A DNA stretch of 64,000 nt from Xanthobacteraceae bacterium (GTDB taxonomy: Bacteria > Pseudomonadota > Alphaproteobacteria > Rhizobiales > Xanthobacteraceae), in NCBI GenBank assembly GCA_029239875.1, contig JARBUD010000015.1:1-64000 (forward strand). The letters run 5' to 3'. Below, one piece after another: positions 45,859 to 54,008 of the stretch. The position numbers and the translations under genes were made by a program. The notes beneath the pieces were generated by a model. It was not told the origin of the DNA, did not search any database, and saw only the letters and a list, made by a program, of their open reading frames with translations. The first letter of the stretch is position 1. Each line of letters starts with the position of its first letter.

Positions 45859-46829
45859 TACTGCTTCAGGATCCGGCTGGCGAACTCGCGGCGGAACGCG
45901 GCGATATCGACCGGGCGGCGCATCCGCCACAGCGTGATCTGCGAGAGATCAACCAGACCGTAGCCGGGGACGGCTGTGGCGCCGACGACGTTGCCAAGCA
46001 CCACGGCGGCTTCATCGCTCGCCATGAAGTCGAGGAAGATCTTGGCCTCAAGCGGGTTCGGGCCGCCGGCGACGAGGCCGCCGCCTTCGGTCACATTCGG
46101 GGTGATGCGGCCATAGACGATCTCGACCGGCTTGCCCGACGACTTGGTCTCGAAACAGGTGGTGTCGAAGGTCAGGCCGATCGCCACTTCGCCCGCCGCC
46201 GCCAGCGCCGCACCGCCCGAGCCGCCATCGGCATACTGGTAGACGTTCTCGTTGAGGTTCTCGACGAAGGGCCAGCCGAACGCATCGACGAAGGTGGTCA
46301 GGATCGCCCCGCCGGTGCCGGACTTTAGCGGCGACGGCAGCGAGATTTCCTTCTTGTAGATCGGCTTGATCAGGTCTTCCCAGGTGGTTGGCATCGGCAG
46401 TTCCTTCTGCGCCAGCCGATCCTTGTTCACCACCATGCACATCGTGGTCGCGAAATACTTGTTGTAGAAGCCGTCGGCATCGCGGAACGCCGGGGCAATC
46501 TTGGAGCCGGTCGGCTCATAGGGCTCGAACACGCCGGCCTGCTTGAGCTGCTCGAGCGCGACATTGTTGACGAGATAGATCACGTCGGCCTGCGGTTTGC
46601 CCTTCTCGGCAATGGCGCGCTCGGTGATCGGGCCGGTGGAGCCGGACACGAACTTCACCTCGATGTCCGGGTACTTCTTCTTGAATGCGCCGACCAACGC
46701 GGAATTCACGCTGTCGGAGGCGTTGTAGAGCACCACTTCCTTGGCGAGCGAGGTGGTCGTGCCAAAGGCGAGCAGCGCACCCGCGACAGCGGCGGCACGG
46801 CCTAGCCGCCTCATAGAAATTATGTGCAT
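45858..46829 (-). CDS. Periplasmic binding protein, putative 2-aminoethylphosphonate-binding type
   Basis: 323 residues with signal peptide (MHIISMRRLGRAAAVAGALL, cleaved about SLA/KEV); GGAGAGACAA precedes the ATG. The mature chain is a type II binding fold of the iron/aminoethylphosphonate group: VVLYNASDSVNSALVGAFKK, VSGSTGPITERAIAEKGKPQ, DVIYLVNNVALEQLKQAGVF. The absence of the tyrosine pairs that bind Fe(III) and the PbfA-like partner favour a phosphonate ligand. First gene of the four-gene operon, divergent from the LysR gene. Confidence 0.78.
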   Translation of the reverse strand: MHIISMRRLGRAAAVAGALLAFGTTTSLAKEVVLYNASDSVNSALVGAFKKKYPDIEVKFVSGSTGPITERAIAEKGKPQADVIYLVNNVALEQLKQAGVFEPYEPTGSKIAPAFRDADGFYNKYFATTMCMVVNKDRLAQKELPMPTTWEDLIKPIYKKEISLPSPLKSGTGGAILTTFVDAFGWPFVENLNENVYQYADGGSGGAALAAAGEVAIGLTFDTTCFETKSSGKPVEIVYGRITPNVTEGGGLVAGGPNPLEAKIFLDFMASDEAAVVLGNVVGATAVPGYGLVDLSQITLWRMRRPVDIAAFRREFASRILKQ

Positions 46830-46878
46830 TTGTCTCTCCAGCGTCGGGAGGGGGGAGGTCGTGATATAAGTGTCGTTA

Positions 46879-46891
46879 AAGTCTGTGACTT
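46879..46891. promoter_or_regulatory. Candidate LysR site between lysR and the phosphonate-type operon
   Basis: AAGTC-TGT-GACTT is a perfect 5-3-5 inverted repeat in the 102-base divergent gap, the place where LysR regulators normally bind. Confidence 0.5.
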
Positions 46892-46931
46892 CTGAATGAA
46901 GCCCTACTTATGTCCCCGAGATTCGCTCTCC

Positions 46932-47804
46932 ATGAACTTCGCCCAGCTCCGCGCCTTCCATGCCGTCGCCAGCCACCGCACCTTCTCGCAGGCCGCCCAT
47001 GCACTGGGGGTCAGCCAGTCGGCGATCACCCAGCATGTGAAGTCGCTGGAGGATGCGGTCGGCGCGCGGCTGTTCCTGCGCACGGGGGCCGGCATCGAGC
47101 TGACGCCGGACGCGCGCGACCTGCTGCCGCGCGTGCGGCAGGTGATGCTGATGCTTGACGATATCGGCGCGCGAATGGACGACGGGCGTGCTTTGCATGC
47201 CGGCCATCTCGCCATCGGATTGTGCGCGCCTTATGTCGCGATGCCGCTGCTGGAGCGCTTCACCAGCCTGCACCCAGGCGTGCAAGTTGATGTGCGGCTG
47301 GAAAATTCCAGCGCCCTGCTCGACCTCGTGGCTCAGCACCGGGTGGATATCGCCATCGCCACTCTGCGCGCGCCCCACCCGGATTTCGCCTGCGATCGCC
47401 TTGTGGACCAGAGCGTGCTGGTGCTGGTGCATGCCGGGCACCCGTGGTGGGAGCGCAAAAGCGTTGCGGCGGCCGAGTTGGTTGGTCAGCGCTTCGTGCT
47501 GCGTGAGGCGGGCTCGATGACGCGCCAGTTGTTCGAAGACGCGCTGGCGAGCCATGCCATCGAGATCGCCCCACATCTGGTGCTCGGCAGCCGCGAGGCA
47601 GTGAAGGAAGCGGTCGCCGCCGGCATCGGCGTCGGCATCGTAATGGACCGCGAACTGGGGTTCGACCCGAGACTGGGCGCGCTGGCGATCAGCGATGCCG
47701 ACACAAGCGCCGGGGAGTACCTCGTCACCCGCCGCGAAACCCGCAGCCTAGGCGCTGTGGCCACCTTCGCCGCCGTCGCCCGCGAGGTATTCAGCGCCAA
47801 TTGA
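46932..47804 (+). CDS. LysR-family regulator of the phosphonate-type operon
   Basis: 290 residues from ATG 46932. N-terminal helix-turn-helix (MNFAQLRAFHAVASHRTFSQ, AAHALGVSQSAITQHVKSLE), then the LysR substrate domain (about 90-290: GHLAIGLCAPYVAMPLLERF, GIGVGIVMDRELGFDPRLG). Divergent from the binding-protein gene across 102 bases with one inverted repeat. LysR proteins of this type usually activate 2-aminoethylphosphonate genes next to them; effector inferred. Confidence 0.87.
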   Translation: MNFAQLRAFHAVASHRTFSQAAHALGVSQSAITQHVKSLEDAVGARLFLRTGAGIELTPDARDLLPRVRQVMLMLDDIGARMDDGRALHAGHLAIGLCAPYVAMPLLERFTSLHPGVQVDVRLENSSALLDLVAQHRVDIAIATLRAPHPDFACDRLVDQSVLVLVHAGHPWWERKSVAAAELVGQRFVLREAGSMTRQLFEDALASHAIEIAPHLVLGSREAVKEAVAAGIGVGIVMDRELGFDPRLGALAISDADTSAGEYLVTRRETRSLGAVATFAAVAREVFSAN

Positions 47805-48271
47805 GTAGCGCCGATACTTTTCGGGCTTTCGACTCTCTACGGTGCGTCATCGGTTTAAAGTCCCAGGACGCTTCTGCCACTGGAAGAACTTCGGGCCGGA
47901 AGTCTATTAGCAGGGCGCGAAGGGGGCGCCTTGGTGTTGGGGCATGTCTAAGATCGACGCCGTCACGTGATGCCGATCTTACTTCATCAACTTCTTGCCC
48001 GATGGGTCGGCATCTGATTTCCGGCTACTAGGACGCTGGCGCCAACCGGATCCCTACGGTCGATCACCCACCGGACGACCGAGAAGCCGGCCGTGCGCTT
48101 CACCGGTGTGGCGCTCGCGCGCAGGCTTATTCGATGCCGCGTATTTCCCGCGTGAGTTTCGGAACGCCTTCGGATGCTTCGCCGGGATAGCACCGCACCG
48201 AATCGGCATCTTCGTGCAAATCATGTGCGCCCATCGCTGGTGGGGGGATCTGCGGACCGGGCGGTACCCGG
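47805..48271. other. Stretch without a recognisable intact gene
   Basis: About 470 bases between the LysR gene and the recombinase fragment. Short open frames exist but show no start signals or family similarity. It may be decayed recombinase sequence, since the fragment that follows preserves only a C-terminus. Confidence 0.35.
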
Positions 48272-48421
48272 ACGTTGCGAGAACTCGCGGTCGCCTATCG
48301 GACCGATGAGCGCTACGCCGCGCGGATCTTGCGGCTGGCGTTCCTGCCTCAGGGCATGAAGGCGAAGATTATCGCTGGGGACGATGCAGATGCGCCGGTC
48401 CTTCCGGAGTTATTCGCGTAG
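48272..48421 (+). pseudogene. C-terminal fragment of a large serine recombinase
   Basis: The frame reads TLRELAVAYRTDERYAARIL then RLAFLPQGMKAKIIAGDDAD and ends in a stop at 48421. This is the helix-turn-helix tail typical of resolvase-type recombinases in alphaproteobacterial elements (ELA..Y.V..RYV.RILRLAFLAP.I...IL.G). No catalytic domain is found upstream, so it is a remnant. It marks a second mobile-element scar in the accessory region. The following gap to 48618 shows nothing further. Confidence 0.6.
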
Positions 48422-48618
48422 GCGTCGGCTCGACGCTGCGGGTCCCCCAGGTGAAATGCGAGCCAAATCTGGCTGCAATCCTTAGGGCGTACCGATCAGG
48501 CGTTTCAGATGCCACCGCTTTTGACGCACAAATCCTTTGCGATCCGGCTTGATGACACCGACGGTTCTAGGCGCACGCAGGCCGCCCGCTGCGACGTTGG
48601 CGCGTCCAGATGAACACG

Positions 48619-49332
48619 TCATTGTACAGCGTTTCGCATCCAGTAAGCAGCCGATACGGCTGAAAAGGTACAGAGTTGCCGAACAAGTTCATCCAGGTCG
48701 CTCCTGCGCGCGCTGGTGTAAACCAGCCGGGCAGATAATTCCGTGCGCTCATCAGGCAGCTGTTTTGCCGTGATGTCAGCAATGGGGTACCCAGCGTTCT
48801 CCAAGAGACCAGATAGTCGGGCCTGCACTTGTGCGTGATCAGTCATCGGGGTGACCACGACGATTTCATAGGAGGCCTCGGTCTCCTCACCTTGTGGGAG
48901 CCGCTCAAGCAAACTCACTAGTGGGCGCAGTAGCGTATTGCCAGCAAGAACGAACAGCGTCAGCGTTATTGACTGGACGACAAGATCTGCGCCGGCGCAG
49001 GCTCCCACTGCAGCCGAACACCAAAGTGTCGCTGCGGTATTCAGCCCACTGACATTAGCACCATCCTTCATGATGACGCCAGCACCCAGAAACCCAATGC
49101 CGGACACGACATAAGCGATCACTCGCACCGCGCCGCCGGTGCCATCGAGATGCATGGCCATATCAACGAATTGGCAGGCGCCGATGGCGACAAGCACATT
49201 TGTCCGGAGCCCTGCGGTTCGCTGTCGGTATTGGCGCTCGGCGCCCACTAGCGTTCCCATGGCGAAGGCGACAGCAAGGCTGATCAGTGTGCTGGTGAAG
49301 TCCTCCAGCGTGAAAGAGGCGATGAATGGCAT
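48619..49332 (-). CDS. MgtC/SapB-family inner-membrane protein
   Basis: 237 residues. Membrane part about 1-135 with the MgtC signature: AFAMGTLVGAERQYRQRTAGLRTNVLVAIGA, GGAVRVIAYVVSGIGFLGAG and VSGLNTAATLWCSAAVGACAG. The cytosolic C-terminal domain (about 150-235) is the ACT-like part of longer MgtC proteins. MgtC helps growth at low magnesium and modulates the F-ATPase. It stands alone; AAGGACG precedes its ATG. No magnesium-sensing leader was recognised. Confidence 0.9.
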   Translation of the reverse strand: MPFIASFTLEDFTSTLISLAVAFAMGTLVGAERQYRQRTAGLRTNVLVAIGACQFVDMAMHLDGTGGAVRVIAYVVSGIGFLGAGVIMKDGANVSGLNTAATLWCSAAVGACAGADLVVQSITLTLFVLAGNTLLRPLVSLLERLPQGEETEASYEIVVVTPMTDHAQVQARLSGLLENAGYPIADITAKQLPDERTELSARLVYTSARRSDLDELVRQLCTFSAVSAAYWMRNAVQ

Positions 49333-49678
49333 ACGTCCTTCTATCGGGCTGCGATCCTCACCGACGATGGGCTCGCTCTAGCTGCTTGATCATGACGGTT
49401 GGATGACCGGCATCACGGACGATAGAGCTTCGATGACCGAGGAAGATCGCCTCGCCCTGACGCGCGGAACGCTGCATCAGGACGCTTCTTCAGCAGAAGG
49501 CCAAGGGCAAACACAGGAAGGACAGGGAACTCTCATTGCCTGCATCGAGGCGGCTCTCTCGATAGTTGAGGTCGCCTCCTCAGCGGCGGAAGCCCAACCG
49601 GCCCTGGCAAAGCGTTAGAGGATTGCCTTGGCTCGCCATAGACGCTAGCGGACATGGTTGTGGTTGGAGCTGTTCATC
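49333..49678. other. Gap between mgtC-like and hydrolase genes
   Basis: An open frame of 71 codons (49403-49618) has an ATG but a weak ribosome site, Gln/Glu/Ala-rich low-complexity content and no family resemblance, so I do not call it a gene. The region probably holds the divergent promoters. Confidence 0.35.
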
Positions 49679-50785
49679 ATGTGCACGTCCCTGAGTTACC
49701 GCGATGTCGCCGGCAAGGTCTATTTTGGGAGGACATTGGAGCTGACCGTCGACCTCCCATATCAGATCGCTTGGCTCCCGTCGGGGATCGCAATTCACTC
49801 CGAGATCGAGGGGCATCCACCCGTTGAATCCAACGCGCGCAACGGAATGCTTACCGTTACCATGCCGTGTCGCAGGCCTAGTGCCGATGCTCCGCTCGGT
49901 GTCAATGACTTCAAGGTACTGGAAGGACTCAACGATAAGGGCTTGACCTTCAGCCTCCTCTCCTATCCGGCTGCCGCCGGGACGCACCGCGCGCTCCCCG
50001 CCACGCAGGCAGTCCTGTCCGCTTCCGATCTCGGCTCATGGATTTTGGGGCAGTTTGCCACCGTCGTCGAGGTAAGGGCAGCACTGGCTGCTCAGCCTAT
50101 CCTCCTTGAGCCTCTGGCCATCCTAGGCGGCGTGGAATCACCGTTCCACTACGTGGTACATGACGCCTCCGGGGCCGCCATGGTAATTGAATTCAACGGC
50201 GGCAAGATGTCGCTCTACGACAATCCCGTAGGGGTCATGACCAACGGGCCAGAGTTCCCGTGGCACCTTACCAACCTTAACAACTATACTCACCTCACCA
50301 ATGTCGACGTACCCGCAGCCAGTTTCGGGGCGTACAGGGCGGTGCAGCCAGATTCCGGCATCGCCACCGCGGCGCTGCCGGCTTCCAACACTTCTGTCGG
50401 ACGCTTTGTGCGGGCCGCGTTCTTCGCACACTTCTCTGAAAAGGCCGCCACACCTGATCTCGCGGTGCGGACGCTGGCGCATATCATGAACAATTTTGAT
50501 CGTCCACGTGGCGCCAGCATCGACTATCCACAGGCGGGGGGCAGTCATATGGAGGTCGCAGGATTGGAACCCGAAAAGACCGAAACCTACGCAACCGAAT
50601 TCACCTCGTGGACTAGCATGTCCGATCTTGACCGCAAGCTGTTCTTCATCCGCGACTATCAGAGCCTCAATTTCACGAGCTTCGATGTGGGAGCGCTTGC
50701 CCCTCTCACGGTGCCGAAGCTCCTGCCTTTGAAAGCGCTCAACGGCGGTGCAACCGACGCTACCGACATTCTCAAAGCGGCTTAA
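49679..50785 (+). CDS. Ntn hydrolase, choloylglycine hydrolase/penicillin V acylase family
   Basis: 368 residues. ATG 49679 (GGAG 9 bases upstream) puts cysteine at position 2 (MCTSLSYRD), the nucleophile exposed when Met is removed, as in bile-salt hydrolases and penicillin V acylases. Further family marks: YFGRTLELTVDLPYQIAWLP with the catalytic arginine, NDKGLTFSLLSYP, VIEFNGG, and TNGPEFPWHLTNLNNY with the conserved asparagines. No signal peptide is seen with this start, so it is cytoplasmic or unusually exported. Substrate may be an N-acyl amide such as an acyl-homoserine lactone or a beta-lactam. It precedes the mdt efflux operon. Confidence 0.85.
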   Translation: MCTSLSYRDVAGKVYFGRTLELTVDLPYQIAWLPSGIAIHSEIEGHPPVESNARNGMLTVTMPCRRPSADAPLGVNDFKVLEGLNDKGLTFSLLSYPAAAGTHRALPATQAVLSASDLGSWILGQFATVVEVRAALAAQPILLEPLAILGGVESPFHYVVHDASGAAMVIEFNGGKMSLYDNPVGVMTNGPEFPWHLTNLNNYTHLTNVDVPAASFGAYRAVQPDSGIATAALPASNTSVGRFVRAAFFAHFSEKAATPDLAVRTLAHIMNNFDRPRGASIDYPQAGGSHMEVAGLEPEKTETYATEFTSWTSMSDLDRKLFFIRDYQSLNFTSFDVGALAPLTVPKLLPLKALNGGATDATDILKAA

Positions 50786-50883
50786 CCCTGCGCTACCATT
50801 AAGCGGAAGGGTACCCGCTTCTTGGTTTGCTGGGGCGTGACTGCTAACACAGCGACACCTAAGGGCAGGAGTCGACACACGGA

Positions 50884-51186
50884 ATGTCGGTGAGAAACAT
50901 TGAATTTAGCCGTGTTTTCGACATGGCTTCTCTGTTTGCGCTGGTGCTCGGAGCTTTGACGCTTGCAGGATGCGGTGCGCAGCTTGCGCCCTCGGTGCCC
51001 GTGTTCGGCGCCTATTTCCCGTCCTGGCTGGTTTGCGCGGCGGCTGGCGTGATAGGCGCTCTAATGCTGCGCGGGCTGTTCATCCGCATCGGCCTTGACG
51101 ACATGCTGCCGTGGCGTCTCGCGATCTACGCGAGCCTTGCCGCTTTCATCGGTTTCCTGGTCGCTCTTATCGTCTACGGACGCTAA
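50884..51186 (+). CDS. ytcA: YtcA-family small membrane lipoprotein
   Basis: 100 residues with a lipobox-like LTLAGCGAQ (Cys 30) after a hydrophobic stretch, then two membrane segments (FGAYFPSWLVCAAAGVIGAL; LAIYASLAAFIGFLVALIVY). Length and layout match the YtcA proteins that accompany MdtNOP efflux systems, and it sits 3 bases before an mdtN-like gene. It takes the place held by the DUF1656 protein in AaeXAB-type systems. Role in assembly is unknown. Confidence 0.75.
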   Translation: MSVRNIEFSRVFDMASLFALVLGALTLAGCGAQLAPSVPVFGAYFPSWLVCAAAGVIGALMLRGLFIRIGLDDMLPWRLAIYASLAAFIGFLVALIVYGR

Positions 51187-51189
51187 GCG

Positions 51190-52239
51190 ATGGCACCCTC
51201 CGCCTACTCCCATCGCCGCAGCCTTCTCGGCTCGAGCGTCGCCGCGCTGATCGTTGTCTGCGCTATCGTTGTCGGATGGTTCTATGCGGTAAGGGCGAAA
51301 GATCGTCCTCTTTCGCAAGACACCGTTCTTACCGCGAATATCGTCAATATTGCCTCGACTGTGCCCGGTCGAATCGCCAGGCTGGCGGTTGCGGATAACC
51401 AGAAGGTGGCAAAAGGCGATCTGTTGTTCCAGGTCGATCCTGAACCCTACCGTCTCGGAGCGGATCAAGCTCGCGCCGATCTGAAAATGGCGGAGGCAGC
51501 TCTTGCAGAACAACGTCGCACCATTGCGGCGGAAAGGTCCAATGCCTCCATCGCCAGTGGGCAGATCACCCGCGCCCGCGCCAATCTGGCGCTCGCGGAG
51601 CAGACGCTTGCCCGGTTGCTGCCCCTATTGCCGAAACGCTATGTCACCGCCCAGCAGGTCGACGATGCTCGCACTGCTCGTGACGATGCGAGGACGAGCC
51701 TAGCGCAGGCGGAAAAGCAGGCGGAGGCGGCCGACAGCCTCGTCGGCACGCTCGATGCCGCAGAAGCGCTGGTGGAAGCACGCCGCGCCGCACTGGCTAT
51801 TGCCGAGCGCAACCTGGCCGACACCGAAGTGCGCGCGCCACATGGTGGACGCGTGGTCGGCCTCACCGTCGCTACGGGACAGATCATCGCCCCCGGCCAA
51901 TCGGTGTTCACGCTAATCGACACCAGCAACTGGTATGCCTCGGCCTCGTTCCGCGAAACGGAGCTCCCCTCAATCGCCGTGGGGGACTGCGCTCGTGTCT
52001 ACGTACTAGCCGACCGCTCGGTGTCCATCAGTGGTACGGTGCAAGGCATTAGTTGGGGCGTTATCTCCGAGGACGTCCTCAACCTGCCGCGCGCCTTGCC
52101 CTATGTGCCGAAGTCCCTGAACTGGGTGCGGATCCAGCAACGCTTCCCGGTACGCATCCGGCTGACTGACCCGCCCGAAGACCTCATGCGGATCGGAGCC
52201 TCGGCAGATGCCATCATTCTTAGTGGCGAGCGCTGCTAG
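51190..52239 (+). CDS. mdtN: HlyD-family membrane fusion protein, MdtN-like
   Basis: 349 residues. One N-terminal membrane helix (LLGSSVAALIVVCAIVVGWF), then a lipoyl/barrel-sandwich half (VPGRIARLAVADNQKVAKGD), a long alpha-helical hairpin (about 90-195), the second lipoyl half (ADTEV-like RAPHGGRVVGLTVATGQIIA) and a beta-barrel. It links the inner-membrane FUSC protein to the outer-membrane factor. Its TAG overlaps the next gene's GTG by one base. Confidence 0.87.
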   Translation: MAPSAYSHRRSLLGSSVAALIVVCAIVVGWFYAVRAKDRPLSQDTVLTANIVNIASTVPGRIARLAVADNQKVAKGDLLFQVDPEPYRLGADQARADLKMAEAALAEQRRTIAAERSNASIASGQITRARANLALAEQTLARLLPLLPKRYVTAQQVDDARTARDDARTSLAQAEKQAEAADSLVGTLDAAEALVEARRAALAIAERNLADTEVRAPHGGRVVGLTVATGQIIAPGQSVFTLIDTSNWYASASFRETELPSIAVGDCARVYVLADRSVSISGTVQGISWGVISEDVLNLPRALPYVPKSLNWVRIQQRFPVRIRLTDPPEDLMRIGASADAIILSGERC

Positions 52240-54008
52240 TGGCGATGGCCGGGCCGCTCTCGCAGGTCATAGCGGAGTTGAAGCCCTTTCCGGGCCGGGC
52301 AGCGCTGACATGGCGCATCGCGCTGCTATGCGCCCTTGTTTCCGCCACCGCCATGCTCTTTCAGACGCCGGAAGCGGCGATCAGTTGCTATCTGATCATC
52401 TTTCTGATGAAGCCTGACGCGGTGCAGAACATCGTCACGGCGATTGGCCTCATCGTTCTCGTGGTGCTCGTCGTCATTGCCTTGATCCCGCTGATCAATG
52501 CGACCGCGGAATCGCCGCTATTGCGACTGCTCACCATCGCGCTGGTGTCCTTTGTCTTCCTGTTCCTCGGCGCCGCGAGCCAGCTTGGTGAGATCGGGGG
52601 AGTGATCGGGCTGGTTTTCGCATTCATGTTGACGCTGGTGAATATGGCGCCTGTCCCGGACGCCCTAACCATTGGCCTTCGCTATGCCGCTTACATGGCG
52701 CTAATGCCGATGGCGTGGATGATAGCGTTTAATCTCGCGCTCGGGCTGTCGCCAGTGCACTTGCTGCGGAGGGTCCTCCTCGAACGACTGCGGACATGCG
52801 CCGATGCGATCGAGGGCGGGGCGCCTGGACATGACGCGGCAATCGCAGCGCTTCTTCGGGCCGATAATGCGGCAGCTGAAAAGCAGGCTGGTGTGGTCAA
52901 GCTGCTGGGCCTCGCAGCGCGCGATGATACTGCTCAGATCGCACGAGATATGCGGGCTTCCTATCGGCTTGCGCTGGCAACCTCGGGATTGCCCGACAAC
53001 CTCGATCCCACGCGGCAGACGCAGCTTCTGGACGCGTTGCGCGCGGCTCTCACTGCGCTTAACGCCGGCGAGCGACCGCCGGTGCCACCGATCCCGGACA
53101 CCGCGGCCGAGCCCTCGGAGCGCGAGGCCCTCTCCGCCCTGGCCGTCATCGCAGGCGCGCCCGAGGGCAAGGTTATCGATGCACCAAAAGCACCGTTCTT
53201 TTTTTCTGACGCCCTTTCCAATCCCGCATATCAGCGCTTTGCGCTCAAGACCACTGCAGCTGCGGTGGTCTGCTATCTGATTTATACCGGCCTCGACTGG
53301 CCGGGGATCCACACGGCAATGATCACCTGTTACGTCGCCGCGCTCGGCACTACCGGCGAGACCGTCCATAAGCTTGGCCTGCGCATTATTGGATGTCTCA
53401 TCGGCGCCACGATGGGAATGGGTGCAATCCTGTTCGTGGTGCCCCAGCTGGAGACGATTGGCGGACTGATGGCGCTGGTATTCGGGGGCGTGCTGGTCGG
53501 CGCCTGGGTCTCGACCGGCCCCGAGCGCATCGCCTATGGCGGAGTTCAGATCGCGCTCGCCTTCCTCCTCACCGTTCTTCAGGGCTTCGGACCGACCATC
53601 TCTCTCGATGCTGCTTGGGATAGGGTAGTCGGCATCCTTCTCGGGAACGTCGTCATCTACGTGATCTTCACCCGTCTCTGGCCGGTTTCGATCGAGGGCG
53701 CTGTGCGGATGCATTTGCAAGTCGCCCTTGCCGGAGTGAAGCGCATCGCGGCTCTAGCCCCCAAGTTGCGCGCGCATGCCGTGCCGGATGTCGCCTTGGT
53801 CGGGAGCGAGATCGGCAAGGCGACCGAACTCATGGCGCTGCTCCCCTTGGAGCCGATAGGCATCCGCCCGCAGCCTCCGACGGAGGCTATGCTAAACGCA
53901 GTAACGGCGGAGATCGGTCAGCTCGTCCGCGAAGTCTATTTCGCCCGCATACCTGACGCGGCTGCGTGGATGCACATTAACCGCCTCGCTGCGACGGTTG
54001 CGAAATGA
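52239..54008 (+). CDS. mdtO: FUSC-family inner-membrane efflux protein, MdtO-like
   Basis: 589 residues starting GTG 52239 (an in-frame ATG lies two codons on). Two sets of membrane helices (about 20-165 and 330-475) are each followed by a soluble part, the duplicated FUSC layout. Blocks: ALLCALVSATAMLFQTPEAA, FALKTTAAAVVCYLIYTGLDWPG (split at the TAA repeat), WVSTGPERIAYGGVQIALAF. FUSC pumps such as MdtO, AaeB and YhcP export aromatic acids, drugs or dyes. Tightly coupled to mdtN and mdtP. Confidence 0.86.
   Translation: MAMAGPLSQVIAELKPFPGRAALTWRIALLCALVSATAMLFQTPEAAISCYLIIFLMKPDAVQNIVTAIGLIVLVVLVVIALIPLINATAESPLLRLLTIALVSFVFLFLGAASQLGEIGGVIGLVFAFMLTLVNMAPVPDALTIGLRYAAYMALMPMAWMIAFNLALGLSPVHLLRRVLLERLRTCADAIEGGAPGHDAAIAALLRADNAAAEKQAGVVKLLGLAARDDTAQIARDMRASYRLALATSGLPDNLDPTRQTQLLDALRAALTALNAGERPPVPPIPDTAAEPSEREALSALAVIAGAPEGKVIDAPKAPFFFSDALSNPAYQRFALKTTAAAVVCYLIYTGLDWPGIHTAMITCYVAALGTTGETVHKLGLRIIGCLIGATMGMGAILFVVPQLETIGGLMALVFGGVLVGAWVSTGPERIAYGGVQIALAFLLTVLQGFGPTISLDAAWDRVVGILLGNVVIYVIFTRLWPVSIEGAVRMHLQVALAGVKRIAALAPKLRAHAVPDVALVGSEIGKATELMALLPLEPIGIRPQPPTEAMLNAVTAEIGQLVREVYFARIPDAAAWMHINRLAATVAK

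Noticed and set aside
49403-49618. 71-codon frame between mgtC-like and hydrolase genes
   Set aside because: Low-complexity Gln/Glu/Ala content, weak ribosome site and no recognisable family.
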